Positions 27,223 to 36,395 of a stretch of DNA of 64,000 bases are shown one piece after another (position 1 is the stretch's first letter; each line of letters starts with the position of its first letter). Below the pieces are notes generated by a model. It did no database searches. It was not told the origin of the DNA and saw nothing but the letters and a program-made list of their open reading frames with translations. Location of the stretch: the NCBI RefSeq assembly GCF_014650055.1, contig NZ_BMUF01000020.1:1-64000 (forward strand). The letters are read 5' to 3'. Position numbers and translations under genes: made by a program. Source of the stretch: Streptomyces malachitofuscus. GTDB taxonomy: Bacteria; Actinomycetota; Actinomycetes; Streptomycetales; Streptomycetaceae.

Positions 27223-27587
27223 CGGCCGGCCTCCCTCACCTGCTGGCAGCGCCCGCAGTAGCGGGCCTGGGGGACGATCAGCAGGCGGTGGCGTTCGACC
27301 GGGCGGCGGCACAGATGACACGTGCCGTACTCCCCGGAGTCCATCCGGGCGAGCGCCGCCTCGACGTCGGCGAGCACCATGCGGGCGGAGGCGGCGAGCT
27401 TGACGCCGACCTCGATCTGGGCGGCGTCCGCCTGCCGGCGCCGGTCGTCGGCACGGGTGGTGGAGGCGAACTGCCGCAGCTGCTCCTGGCGGAACAGCCG
27501 CTGCTCGTGCAGGTTCTCGCGCAGCGCGACGAGGTCCTCGGGGGTGAGAGCCGTGTCGCGCTCGCCGATGGTCTGGTGGGTCACCAC
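27219..27587 (-). CDS. TraR/DksA-type zinc-finger protein
   Basis: The 122-aa product has an N-terminal helical region (about 1-80, likely coiled coil) and the C-terminal four-cysteine finger CHLCRRPVERHRLLIVPQARYCGRCQ preceded by DSGEYGTC. DksA-family proteins insert the coiled coil into the RNA polymerase secondary channel and adjust transcription under stress; the canonical acidic tip pair is not obvious here. It is coupled to the MreB-like gene. A second, related gene lies 46 bp upstream. Confidence 0.9.
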   Translation of the reverse strand: MVTHQTIGERDTALTPEDLVALRENLHEQRLFRQEQLRQFASTTRADDRRRQADAAQIEVGVKLAASARMVLADVEAALARMDSGEYGTCHLCRRPVERHRLLIVPQARYCGRCQQVREAGR

Positions 27588-27633
27588 TGCACCCCTCGGG
27601 CAGAGCGGGAGAGAAGGACGGTCGGGGCGGGCG

Positions 27634-27960
27634 TCAGGCCGCGCGCCGCTGGCAGGCGACGCAGTAGCGGGTGTGCGGGAGGATCTCCAGCCGCTCCGGC
27701 GGGACGGCCTTGGAGCAGCCCAGGCAGGTGCCGTAGGTGCCGTCGTCGACCCGGGCGAAGGCCTCGTCGATCTCCGTGAGGACGCGCTTGATCGCGTCGA
27801 TCTGGTTGGACATCAGGTGGTCGCCGGGGCTCTGCCCGGTTTCGTCGAGTGCCTTGAGCTGTGCCAGCCGGGTCGTGCGGGCGTGTTCGAGCCGCTGACG
27901 GACCTCGTCCGCGGCCGGGATGGCGGTGCGCGGTTCGGTGCGGGGCAGGTCGAGCGACAC
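27634..27960 (-). CDS. TraR/DksA-type zinc-finger protein, second copy
   Basis: The 108-aa product has an N-terminal helical segment (EVRQRLEHARTTRLAQLKALDE, IDAIKRVLTEIDEAFARVDDG) and the finger CLGCSKAVPPERLEILPHTRYCVACQ. It is clearly homologous to the next gene (YGTC before the finger, R-L-I/L-P-RYC within it), so the pair is an old tandem duplication. The GTG at 27960 has GAGGAGGA six bases upstream; longer in-frame extensions were rejected. It is probably the first gene of a minus-strand operon down to the Rv1733c-like gene. Confidence 0.9.
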   Translation of the reverse strand: MSLDLPRTEPRTAIPAADEVRQRLEHARTTRLAQLKALDETGQSPGDHLMSNQIDAIKRVLTEIDEAFARVDDGTYGTCLGCSKAVPPERLEILPHTRYCVACQRRAA

Positions 27961-28230
27961 GTGGGTCCTCCTCGAAGACGTACGGGTGATGTCCTCACCA
28001 TCGCCCGTTCCGTGCTTCACGCCCATCGGGCGCGGTACCCATCTGTGCGGGGTCCCAGGACCCACCCCGTCCGGTATGGGTCCGGCGGGTGACCGGAAAT
28101 GGGGCGCGGGGCCCATCGACACCCGCCGTGCGGGCCGTGCACGCTGGCCGCTGTCCGCCGGGACCAGGGGCCGCGCCCGCACGACGAGGCACGGTGACCG
28201 ACAGTAGAGGCAGACGAGAAAGAGGAAGGC

Positions 28231-29208
28231 GTGACCTCCGTGTCCCTGTACTGGCGGATCTTCGGGCTCAACGCGGTGGTGCTGGGCAGTGCCACCGCGC
28301 TGCTGCTGTGGGCTCCGGTGACCGTGTCCGTCCCGGTGCTGCTGACCGAGGCGGTGATCCTGGTGGGCGGGCTCGCCGTCATGCTCGTCGCCAACGCCGC
28401 GCTGCTGCGCATCGGGCTGGCCCCGCTCGACCGCGTCACCCGGCTGATGACCACCGTGGACCTGCTGCGCCCCGGTCAGCGGCTGCCGGTGCGGGGCGGC
28501 GGCGAGGTCGCCGATCTGGTCAGCACCTTCAACTCCATGCTGGAACGGCTGGAGGGGGAACGCGTCGCGAGCAGTGCCCGCGCCATCCTCGCCCAGGAGG
28601 GCGAGCGGCGCCGCATCGCCCAGGAGCTGCACGACGAGGTGGGGCAGAGCATGACCGCCGTGCTGCTGGCCCTGAAGCGGGCCTCGGACGAGGCGTCCGA
28701 GCCGCTGCGCGGTGAGCTCCAGCAGGCCCAGGAGATCACCCGGGAGAGCCTCGACGAGGTCCGCCGGCTGGTGCGCCGGCTGCGCCCGGGCGTACTGGAC
28801 GACCTCGGCCTGGTCAGCGCCGTGACGTCGCTCACCACCGAGTTCGCCACGCACACCGGGCTGCGGGTGGTGCGCCGTTTCGACCCCGATCTGCCGGGGC
28901 TCGACCACGAGACGGAGCTGGTGATCTACCGTGTGGCGCAGGAGAGTCTGACCAACGCCGCCCGGCACGCCGAGGCGCGGTCCGTGGAGGTGAGCCTCCG
29001 TGCGGTCGACTCCGGTGTCGTCCTGGAGGTGAGCGACGACGGACGCGGCATCGGCGCCGCGCAGGAGGGCGCCGGGCTTCGGGGGATGCGGGAACGCGCG
29101 TTGCTGATCGGGGCCATGCTGGACATATCGAGCCCGGACGAGAACGCCGCGACAGCACGCGGGGCGCGTATCCGGCTCACCGTGCCCGCCGTCAGGAAGC
29201 AGTCATGA
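28231..29208 (+). CDS. Sensor histidine kinase (NarL/DesK type)
   Basis: The 325-aa product has two N-terminal membrane spans (residues about 8-30 and 38-60), a HAMP segment (GLAPLDRVTRLMTTVDLL), the HisKA_3 dimerisation helix with the phospho-acceptor His in RRRIAQELHDEVGQSM, and a HATPase domain (YRVAQESLTNAARHAEA, VSDDGRGIG, GAGLRGMRERA). There is almost no extracellular sensory loop, so the signal is probably in or near the membrane or carried by a partner. It is coupled to the response regulator by an ATGA overlap. The GTG at 28231 follows AGAGGAAGGC. Confidence 0.94.
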   Translation: MTSVSLYWRIFGLNAVVLGSATALLLWAPVTVSVPVLLTEAVILVGGLAVMLVANAALLRIGLAPLDRVTRLMTTVDLLRPGQRLPVRGGGEVADLVSTFNSMLERLEGERVASSARAILAQEGERRRIAQELHDEVGQSMTAVLLALKRASDEASEPLRGELQQAQEITRESLDEVRRLVRRLRPGVLDDLGLVSAVTSLTTEFATHTGLRVVRRFDPDLPGLDHETELVIYRVAQESLTNAARHAEARSVEVSLRAVDSGVVLEVSDDGRGIGAAQEGAGLRGMRERALLIGAMLDISSPDENAATARGARIRLTVPAVRKQS

Positions 29209-29891
29209 CCCATCAGGAACCCCAGCCCGACCACCGGACGCAGCCGAAGATCCGGATTCTGCTCGCCGACGACCACGCTCTGGTGCGGCGCGGCGTCCGG
29301 CTCATCCTCGACCGGGAGCCGGACCTGGAGGTGGTCGCCGAGGCGGGTGACGGTGCGGAGGCGATCGCCATGGCCCGTACCCATGACATCGACCTGGCGG
29401 TCCTGGACATCGCCATGCCGCGGCTGACCGGTCTGCAGGCCGCGCGCGAGCTGACCGCCCTGAAGCCGGGACTGCGCATCCTGATGCTGACGATGCACGA
29501 CAACGAGCAGTATCTGTTCCAGGCGCTCAAGGCGGGGGCCGGCGGCTATGTGCTGAAGTCCGTCGCCGACCGTGATCTCGTCGCCGCCTGCCGGGCCGCG
29601 ATGCGGGACGAGCCGTTCCTGTACCCGGGTGCGGTGACGGCCCTGATCCGCAACTACCTCGACCGGGTGCGGCACGGGGAGGAGGCGCCGGAGCAGCTGC
29701 TGACGCCACGCGAGGAGGAGGTGCTGAAGCTCGTCGCCGAGGGTCACTCGTCGAAGGAGATCGCCGAACTGCTGTTCATCAGCGTCAAGACCGTGCAGCG
29801 GCACCGCGAGAACCTGCTGCACAAGCTGGGGTTGCGGGACCGGCTCGAGCTGACCCGATACGCCATCCGCGCCGGGCTCGTCGAACCTTGA
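29205..29891 (+). CDS. NarL/FixJ-family response regulator
   Basis: The 228-aa product has a receiver domain (LLADDHALVRRG acidic pair; phospho-acceptor Asp in LAVLDIAMPRL; Lys in YVLKSVADRDL) and a C-terminal LuxR-type helix-turn-helix (LTPREEEVLKLVAEGHSSKEIAELLFISVKTVQRHRENLLHKL). It is phosphorylated by the kinase encoded just upstream, whose stop it overlaps. Targets are unknown; the divergent dormancy-like genes and the downstream secDF are candidates only by proximity. Confidence 0.95.
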   Translation: MTHQEPQPDHRTQPKIRILLADDHALVRRGVRLILDREPDLEVVAEAGDGAEAIAMARTHDIDLAVLDIAMPRLTGLQAARELTALKPGLRILMLTMHDNEQYLFQALKAGAGGYVLKSVADRDLVAACRAAMRDEPFLYPGAVTALIRNYLDRVRHGEEAPEQLLTPREEEVLKLVAEGHSSKEIAELLFISVKTVQRHRENLLHKLGLRDRLELTRYAIRAGLVEP

Positions 29892-30300
29892 CCGCCGACC
29901 CGCGGGGACGCTCCGCCCTCTTCCGTTCCGCCGTGCCGCGGCCGCCCTCGCCGCCTTCGCGGCCGTACTGCTGCCCCTCGGGGTCACCGGCGGTGCCGAG
30001 TTCGTGCCCGGCGCCGTGTCCGCCCCCGCGACCTCCCCGGCGCCCGCGTCGTACTCCTTCGACACCCGTCCGTACAGCGACGACGCCTACGTCGGTGCCC
30101 GCACCGTGCTCACCCGGCCGGAGCGGGACGTCGCCGAGCGGACGGCGTCCGCCGGCCATGTGCTCTTCACCGCTGCCTACACGCCGCCCGTACCGCCGCG
30201 GCCGGTGCGCCCGGCGCCGGTGGCCGGGCATGCCCAGCCCGCCGCCGCGCACATGCCGTCCGATCTGGGACGGGCCCCTCCCACCGCCTCCAGCACCTGA
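29888..30300 (+). pseudogene. Possible small secreted protein with broken N-terminus
   Basis: One frame ending at 30300 encodes a signal-like stretch (RRAAAALAAFAAVLLPLGVTGGAEF), then a Pro/Ala-rich region around YSFDTRPYSDDAYVGARTVL. No start codon precedes the signal in that frame. A TTG at 29888, overlapping the regulator stop (TTGA), starts another frame (TADPRGRSALFR) that would join after a one-base shift near 29925. This may be a real frameshift, a sequencing error, or chance in GC-rich DNA. A GTG at 30004 could start a 98-residue remnant without the signal. Confidence 0.35.
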
Positions 30301-30342
30301 GATTCCCTCTTCCTCTTCTCCGCGTGCCTGCTGGAGGCATCA

Positions 30343-32640
30343 GTGAAACGTCCCGCCCGCGTCAGGGCGTTGTTCGCGCTCGCCGTGATCGCCGCATCCG
30401 TGTTCATCGCCGTCACCGTTCCGGTCCGTCTGGGGCTGGACCTCCGGGGCGGCACCCAGATCGTCCTGGAGACCCGTTCCACCGAGACCGTCGAGGCCGA
30501 CGGGGAGGCCACCGACCGCACCCTGGAGGTCCTGCGCGGCCGAGTCGACGCGCTCGGGGTGGCCGAGCCGAGCATCGTCCGCTCCGGTGAGAACCGGATC
30601 ATCGTCGAACTGCCCGGCCTGCAGGACCCGCGCCAGGCGGCCGACGTCCTGGGCCGTACCGCACAGCTCTCCGTCCACCCGGTGCTCGGCATCGCCTCCG
30701 CGACCGACAAGCCGCAGGAGAAGGGCGAACAGATCCTGCCCGACGAGGCCGGCGAGCGGCTGCGACTCGGCACCGCGGCGCTCACCGGCCAGGACGTGAA
30801 GGACGCCGAGGGGCGGTTCGACCAGCAGGGCGGCGCGGGCTGGCACGTCACGGTGGACTTCGAGGACGGCAAGGGCTGGGCCCGGCTGACCGGTGAGGCC
30901 GCCTGCAACCCGGCGGGCGATCCGAAGCGCCGGGTCGCGATCGTGCTGGACGACAAGATCATCTCCTCGCCCCAGGTCGACCCGTCCGTCGCCTGCGGCG
31001 CGGGCATCACCGGCGGCTCCACCCAGATCACCGGTTCCTTCACCAGCGACGAGGCCAAGGAGCTCGCCCTGCTGATCAAGGGCGGCGCGCTCCCGGTGCC
31101 GGTCGACACGGTGGAGCAGCGGACCGTGGGCCCGACGCTGGGCGCCGAGGCCATCGAGGCGAGCGCCTGGGCGGCCGTCGTCGGCACCGCGCTGACCGCG
31201 GTCTTCATCATCGTCGTCTACCGGCTGATGGGCGTCCTGGCCACCTTGGCCCTGCTCTGCTACGGCCTCATCTCCTACGCCGCTCTCGCCGCGCTCGGGG
31301 CGACGCTGACCCTGCCCGGACTCGCCGGTTTCGTCCTGGCCATCGGTATGGCGGTGGACGCCAACGTGCTGGTCTTCGAACGGGCCAGGGAGGAGTACGG
31401 CAAACGCAACCGGCCCAGCAGCCGCTCGGCCCTGACCGCCGGTTTCAAGGGCGCGTTCAGCGCCATCGCGGACTCCAACATCACCACGCTGATCGCGGCG
31501 GTGCTGCTGTTCCTGCTGGCGTCGGGGCCGGTGAAGGGCTTCGGTGTCACGCTGGCCATCGGTGTCGTCGCGTCCATGATCAGCGCCCTGGTGATCACCC
31601 GGGTGCTGGCGGAGTTCGCGGTGGGCCGCCGCTGGGTGTACCGCCGGCCGGGGCTGACGGGGCTGGCCTCGATCGGGCGGGTCCGCGCGTACCTCACCCG
31701 GCGCAATCCGCAGCTGATGCGGCGTCCGCTCCGCTGGCTGGCGGTGTCGGCCGTCGTGCTCGTCCTCACCGGCGCGGGCATCGCGGTGCGCGGGCTCAAC
31801 TTCGGTGTGGAGTTCACCGGCGGCCGGCTGATCGAGTACTCCACCGGCACCGCCGTCGACCCCGACCGGGCCCGGGAGGCGCTGGCCGACGCCGGCTTCC
31901 CGCAGGCGGTCGTGCAGTCCTCCGGCGACGACAAGCTGACGGTCCGCACCGAGGAACTGAGCAACGCGGAGGCCGTCGAGGTGGCCGACGCCATCGCGGA
32001 GGTCGGCGGCGGCGCGGAGAAGGTCCGTGACGAGCTGATCGGTCCGAGCCTCGGCGACGAGCTGCGGCGCAACGCGCTGATCGCCCTCGGGCTGGCGCTC
32101 GCCGCCCAGCTGCTGTACCTCGCCGTGCGCTTCCGCTGGATGTTCGGTGCGGGCGCGGTCGCGGCGCTCGCGCACGACGTGGTGATCCTCACCGGCATCT
32201 TCGCCTGGCTGGGGAAGCCGATCGACGGTGTGTTCCTGGCCGCGCTGCTCACCGTGATCGGTTACTCGGTGAACGACTCGGTGGTGGTGTTCGACCGGAT
32301 CCGCGAGCTGTGGCGCAAGGACAGCAAGGCGCCGCTGGACCAGGTGACGAATCTGGCGATCCTGCAGACGGTGCCGCGTACGGTCAACACCGGTATCGGT
32401 GTGATCTTCATTCTGGCCGCGTTGGCCCTGCTGGGCGGTGACTCGCTCACCGACTTCGCGCTCGCGCTGCTGATCGGCATGCTGGTGGGCACGTACTCGT
32501 CGGTCCTGACCGCATCGCCCCTCGCCATCGAGCTCGACAAGTACGCCGGCGACGGCAGGCGCGGCCGGGGCCGCGGCGCTTCCAGGCGCCGCGACCGGGG
32601 AGGCACGGCCCGGGCCAAGGCCACCAGCCAGGGGAAGTAA
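30343..32640 (+). CDS. secDF: Fused protein-export membrane protein SecDF
   Basis: The 765-aa product has a SecD half (span near residue 15, GLDLRGGTQIVLET, the P1 periplasmic domain, GFVLAIGMAVDANVLVFERAREE) and a SecF half (GLNFGVEFTGGRLIEY, GYSVNDSVVVFDRIRE), each with about six membrane spans. SecDF uses proton flow to pull secreted proteins out of the Sec channel. Streptomycetes normally have separate secD and secF beside the yajC/ruvB region; a fused copy such as this is an additional paralogue. The basic C-terminal tail is RRGRGRGASRRRDRGG. GGAGG precedes the GTG. Confidence 0.95.
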   Translation: MKRPARVRALFALAVIAASVFIAVTVPVRLGLDLRGGTQIVLETRSTETVEADGEATDRTLEVLRGRVDALGVAEPSIVRSGENRIIVELPGLQDPRQAADVLGRTAQLSVHPVLGIASATDKPQEKGEQILPDEAGERLRLGTAALTGQDVKDAEGRFDQQGGAGWHVTVDFEDGKGWARLTGEAACNPAGDPKRRVAIVLDDKIISSPQVDPSVACGAGITGGSTQITGSFTSDEAKELALLIKGGALPVPVDTVEQRTVGPTLGAEAIEASAWAAVVGTALTAVFIIVVYRLMGVLATLALLCYGLISYAALAALGATLTLPGLAGFVLAIGMAVDANVLVFERAREEYGKRNRPSSRSALTAGFKGAFSAIADSNITTLIAAVLLFLLASGPVKGFGVTLAIGVVASMISALVITRVLAEFAVGRRWVYRRPGLTGLASIGRVRAYLTRRNPQLMRRPLRWLAVSAVVLVLTGAGIAVRGLNFGVEFTGGRLIEYSTGTAVDPDRAREALADAGFPQAVVQSSGDDKLTVRTEELSNAEAVEVADAIAEVGGGAEKVRDELIGPSLGDELRRNALIALGLALAAQLLYLAVRFRWMFGAGAVAALAHDVVILTGIFAWLGKPIDGVFLAALLTVIGYSVNDSVVVFDRIRELWRKDSKAPLDQVTNLAILQTVPRTVNTGIGVIFILAALALLGGDSLTDFALALLIGMLVGTYSSVLTASPLAIELDKYAGDGRRGRGRGASRRRDRGGTARAKATSQGK

Positions 32641-32644
32641 CGAG

Positions 32645-32675
32645 TCCGGCGGCTCCCCGCACGGGAGCCGCCGGA
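32645..32675 (+). terminator. Terminator after secDF
   Basis: A perfect 13-bp stem (TCCGGCGGCTCCC) with a 5-nt loop starts five bases after the secDF stop. Confidence 0.8.
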
Positions 32676-32689
32676 TCCGGCCGCGACGA

Positions 32690-33290
32690 CCCCCACTGCC
32701 GCGTCCCCGCGCGCAGCCGTGCCTCCCCCGTGCCGTCCCCACGGGCAGCCATGGCCCCCGTGCCGCATCCACGGGCAGTCGCACCGTCCCCTGCCGTCCC
32801 CACGGGCAGGCGCACCTCCCCCAGCGGCGTCGCCACCGGCAGCCGTAGCCCGTGTGCCGCATCCACGGGCAGTCGCACCGTCCCCTGCCGTCCCCACGGG
32901 CAGTCGCACCTCCCCCAGCGGCGTCCCCACCGGCAGTCCTAGCCCGTGTGCCGCATCCACGGGCAGTCGCACCGTCCCCTGCCGTCCCCACGGGCAGTCG
33001 CACCTCCCCCAGCGCCGTCCCCACCGGCAGTCCTAGCCCGTGTACCGCATCCACGGGCAGTCGCACCGTCCCGTGCCGTGCCCGCAGGCAGTCGTGCCCC
33101 CGTGCCGCTCCCGCAGGCAGGCGCACCTCCCCCAGCGCCGTCCCCGCAGGCAGTCATGGCCCCCGTGCCGTCCCCACGGGCAGGCGCACCTCCCCCAGCG
33201 CCGTCCCCACCGGCAGTCCTAGCCCGTGTGCCGCTCCCGCGGGCAATCGTGCCTCCCCCAGTGCCTCAAGGGCCTGGGAGGGTACCCCCA
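32690..33290. repeat. 94-bp tandem repeat array in a long intergenic region
   Basis: The 740 bp between secDF and the ABC exporter gene contain no credible gene. They hold a tandem array with period 94 bp: near-identical copies begin at 32771, 32865, 32959 and 33053 (marker ACGGGCAGTCGCACCGTCC). Each unit is itself three related segments of 31, 33 and 30 bp, each starting with a form of ACSGGCAGTC. More diverged segments extend on both sides. Because 94 is not a multiple of three, all frames look open and repetitive; the apparent ORFs are artefacts. Confidence 0.85.
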
Positions 33291-33380
33291 GGGCGGCACG
33301 GGTGGGCGCGACGGCACCCCGCGAGCGCCGGGCTGCGCGAACACCCCCCCGGCCCGCACCAACACCGCCGCGCCGCCTCC

Positions 33381-35276
33381 TCACGCCGCCGCAGGCTCGG
33401 CGTCCGGCCCGGTGGCCCGAGAGGCGAACTGGGTTCGATGCAGCTCGGCATAACGGCCCCCCACCGCCAGCAGCTGCTCATGCGTACCGCGCTCCACCAC
33501 CCGCCCCGCCTCGACGACCAGGATGAGATCCGCCGCCCGGACCGTGGACAGCCGATGCGCGATCACCACCGCCGTCCTGCCCTCCAGCGCCTCGGTGAGT
33601 GCCTCCTGGACGGCCGCCTCGGAGGTATTGTCCAGGTGCGCCGTGGCCTCGTCGAGGATGACGACCCGCTGGCGGGCCAGCAGCAGCCGGGCGATCGTCA
33701 TGCGCTGGCGCTCGCCACCGGAGAGCCGGTAGCCGCGCTCCCCGACCACGGTGTCCAGCCCGTCGGGCAGCGCCCGGACGAGGGAGTCGAGGCGGGCCCG
33801 GCCCAGCGCTTCCCACAGCTCCGCGTCGCTCGCGCCCGGCCGGGCCAGCAGCAGATTGGCACGCACCGTGTCGTGGAAGAGATGACCGTCCTGGGTGACC
33901 ATGCCGAGGGTGGCGCGCAGCGACCGGGCGGTCAGATCGCGCACGTCGACGCCGCCCACGCGCACGGCGCCCCCGTCGACGTCGTACAGCCGGGGCAGCA
34001 GGCTCGCGATGGTCGACTTGCCCGCGCCGGAGGAGCCGACGAGGGCGACGGTCTGCCCCGGTTCGGCCCGGAAGGAGATGCCGTGCAGGACTTCCTCGCC
34101 GCCGCGCGAGTCGAGAGCCGCGACCTCCTCCAGCGAGGCCAGGGAGACCTTGTCGGCGGACGGGTAGCCGAAGCGGACGTCGTCGAACTCCACGGAGACC
34201 GGCCCGCCCGGCAGGTCGCGGGCGTCCGGCTTCTCCCGGATGAGCGGCTCGAGGTCCAGGACCTCGAAGACCCGCTCGAAGCTGACCAGCGCGCTCATCA
34301 CCTCGACCCGCGCCCCGGCCAGCGAGGTCAGCGGCGCGTACAGCCGGGTGAGCAGCAGTGCCAGTGCGACGACCGCGCCGGGTTCGAGGACGCCGCCGAG
34401 GGCGAGCCGCCCGCCGAGGCCGTAGACCAGGGCCAGCGCGAGGGCGGAGACGAGGGTGAGCGCGGTGATGAACACGGTCTGCGCCGTGGCCGTGCGCACG
34501 CCGATGTCCCGCACCCGGCGGGCGCGCACCGCGAACTCCTCCGACTCCTCCTCGGGGCGGCCGAACAGCTTCACCAGGGTGGCGCCGGGCGCGGAGAACC
34601 GCTCGGTCATCCGGGTGCCCATGGCCGCGTTCAGAGCGGCCGCCTCGCGCTGCATTCCGGCCATACGGCGGCCCATGCGGCGGGCGGGGATCACGAAGAC
34701 CGGCAGCAGCACCAGGGACAGCAGGGTGATCTGCCAGGACAGGGTGAGCATCACGGCGAGAGTGAGGACCAGGGTGACCAGATTGCCGACCACGGTCGAC
34801 AGGGTGTTGCTGAAGGCCCGCTGGGCGCCGATGACGTCGTTGTTGAGACGGGAGACGAGCGCTCCCGTACGGGTGCGTGTGAAGAACGCGACGGGCATAC
34901 GTTGGACATGGTCGAACACCGCTGTGCGCAGATCGAGGATGAGTTCCTCGCCGAGGGCGGCCGACAGTCTTCGGCCGAGGATGCCGAGGGCCGCCTCGAC
35001 GATCGCGATCAGCGCGATGAGCAGGGCCAGACGGACGACCGTGGCCTCGTCACCGGCGGACACGATGGTGTCCACGACCCGTCCGGCCAGCACGGGGGTG
35101 GCGACGGCGAGGGCCGCGGTCGCCGTGCCGAGCAGCACGAACAGGACGAGCCGGCGGCGGTGCGGGCGGGCGAAGGCGCCGATGCGGCGCAGGGTCTCCC
35201 TGGTCACGGGGCGGTGCTCGTCCTCTGCGGACATGACGCTGCGCAGCTGTGTCCACGCTGTGGTCTCCATGCTCAT
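33381..35276 (-). CDS. ABC exporter, fused permease and ATPase
   Basis: The 631-aa half-transporter has a six-span ABC type I exporter domain (residues about 40-320) and a C-terminal ATPase with Walker A GSSGAGKST, signature LSGGERQRM, Walker B VVILDEATAHLD and switch His in IAHRLSTV. An insert, VSLASLEEVAALDSRGGEEVLHG, separates the first strands of the ATPase. It forms a homodimer or heterodimer that exports lipids, peptides or drugs; the substrate is unknown and no partner half-transporter is adjacent. The start is ATG 35276 or 35270. The C-terminus ends in an Ala/Glu tail next to the repeat array. Confidence 0.93.
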   Translation of the reverse strand: MSMETTAWTQLRSVMSAEDEHRPVTRETLRRIGAFARPHRRRLVLFVLLGTATAALAVATPVLAGRVVDTIVSAGDEATVVRLALLIALIAIVEAALGILGRRLSAALGEELILDLRTAVFDHVQRMPVAFFTRTRTGALVSRLNNDVIGAQRAFSNTLSTVVGNLVTLVLTLAVMLTLSWQITLLSLVLLPVFVIPARRMGRRMAGMQREAAALNAAMGTRMTERFSAPGATLVKLFGRPEEESEEFAVRARRVRDIGVRTATAQTVFITALTLVSALALALVYGLGGRLALGGVLEPGAVVALALLLTRLYAPLTSLAGARVEVMSALVSFERVFEVLDLEPLIREKPDARDLPGGPVSVEFDDVRFGYPSADKVSLASLEEVAALDSRGGEEVLHGISFRAEPGQTVALVGSSGAGKSTIASLLPRLYDVDGGAVRVGGVDVRDLTARSLRATLGMVTQDGHLFHDTVRANLLLARPGASDAELWEALGRARLDSLVRALPDGLDTVVGERGYRLSGGERQRMTIARLLLARQRVVILDEATAHLDNTSEAAVQEALTEALEGRTAVVIAHRLSTVRAADLILVVEAGRVVERGTHEQLLAVGGRYAELHRTQFASRATGPDAEPAAA

Positions 35277-35300
35277 GAACGCGAAGGTAGAACCTCGACC

Positions 35301-36344
35301 ATGATTGAGGTCAAGCACGGAGCGGCCCCTCTCCAGGGGCCGCTTCCCGGTCGTAAGGAGCCGTCCGGGCTGCCGCAACCCGCCGTTGGCGCGCGGCGGC
35401 CACGCTCGGTGGATGTGACGCGGACGATCCGCCGGATCCTGTGTGTGCTGCCCCTGCTGCTGGTGACCGTGATCGCGGTGCGGCACCGTGCGGTGCTGGC
35501 CGAGGGCTTCGCCCTGCTGACGACCGCCCGGTGGCCCTGGCTGCTGACCGCGGCCGGTGTCACCTGTCTGACCTGGGTGGCGGCCGCCTTCACCCGGCAG
35601 GGCGCGGTCGTCGAGCGGCTGCCCGGACGGCGGTTGCTGGCCACGCAGTTCGCGGCGGGCGCGGCGAACCACATGCTGCCCACGGGTCTGGGCGCGAGTG
35701 CGGTCAATCTGCGGTTCATGACGGTCTGCGGACTGACGCCGGCCCGTTCCTCCGCCGCCCTGGCGCTGTATCTCCTCGCGGAGTCCGTCGGCCGGGTGGG
35801 ACTGCTTGCGGCCCTGCTCGTGGCGTTCCCGGACGCCCTGCGGTTCGGCTCGCTGCTGCCCGAGGGGGCGTTCGGCCCGCTGCTGCTCGCGATCGGTGCG
35901 GTGGCCGTCGTCGCGGTGGGGGTGCTCGCGGCCGTACGGCGGCTGCGGAGGGCCGTCCGTGCGTTCGCGCGGACGGCGTTGGGCGAAGCGCGGTCGGTGC
36001 ACGCCCTGCCCTCCCGGGCGCTGGCGCTGTGGGGCGGGGCGCTGGCCTTCCCCGCGTTGCAGGCGACCGCCCTGGTGCTGGTGGGGCTGGCGTTCGGGCT
36101 GTCGGTGCCGCCCGCCCACATGGCGGTGGCGTATCTGGCGGCGACGGTCGCGGTGGCGCTGGTGCCCACTCCGGGCGGGCTCGGTTCGGTGGAGGCGGCG
36201 CTGGTCGTGGCGCTGGTCGCGGTGGGCGGGGCGGCCGCCCCGGCCACGGCGGTGGTGCTGGTCTTCCGGGTCATCACGGTGTGGCTCCCGCTGCTGCCGG
36301 GCGCGTTGACGCTGGGCGCGCTGGTGCGGCTGAAGGTGATCTGA
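35301..36344 (+). CDS. UPF0104/LPG-synthase-like integral membrane protein
   Basis: The 347-aa product has about eight membrane spans and the family signatures ANHMLPTGLGASAVNLRF and LVPTPGGLGSVEAALVVAL, typical of the lysylphosphatidylglycerol-synthase transmembrane domain (UPF0104/AglD) proteins. The synthase domain is absent. Relatives are thought to flip or organise membrane lipids, but function is unproven. The start is uncertain: ATG at 35301 or a GTG about 110 bp downstream near RSVDVTRTIRRIL. It diverges from the ABC exporter with only 24 bp between the starts, so the 5' ends must overlap. Confidence 0.82.
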   Translation: MIEVKHGAAPLQGPLPGRKEPSGLPQPAVGARRPRSVDVTRTIRRILCVLPLLLVTVIAVRHRAVLAEGFALLTTARWPWLLTAAGVTCLTWVAAAFTRQGAVVERLPGRRLLATQFAAGAANHMLPTGLGASAVNLRFMTVCGLTPARSSAALALYLLAESVGRVGLLAALLVAFPDALRFGSLLPEGAFGPLLLAIGAVAVVAVGVLAAVRRLRRAVRAFARTALGEARSVHALPSRALALWGGALAFPALQATALVLVGLAFGLSVPPAHMAVAYLAATVAVALVPTPGGLGSVEAALVVALVAVGGAAAPATAVVLVFRVITVWLPLLPGALTLGALVRLKVI

Positions 36345-36395
36345 CCCCGGGCCGGGGTAGGGTCCCGGGTCCGACCAGCCGAGAGGGGCACTGTC

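Noticed and set aside
30340..33126. 928-aa minus-strand ORF over secDF and the repeat array
   Set aside because: It is antisense to SecDF, whose motifs are unambiguous, and its start lies in the tandem repeats.
32719..33526. Repetitive His/Pro/Arg-rich ORFs over the 94-bp array
   Set aside because: The 94-bp period is not a multiple of three, so all frames stay open by composition. There is no ribosome binding site or domain. The array was also considered as a CRISPR, but units are contiguous and spacers do not vary.
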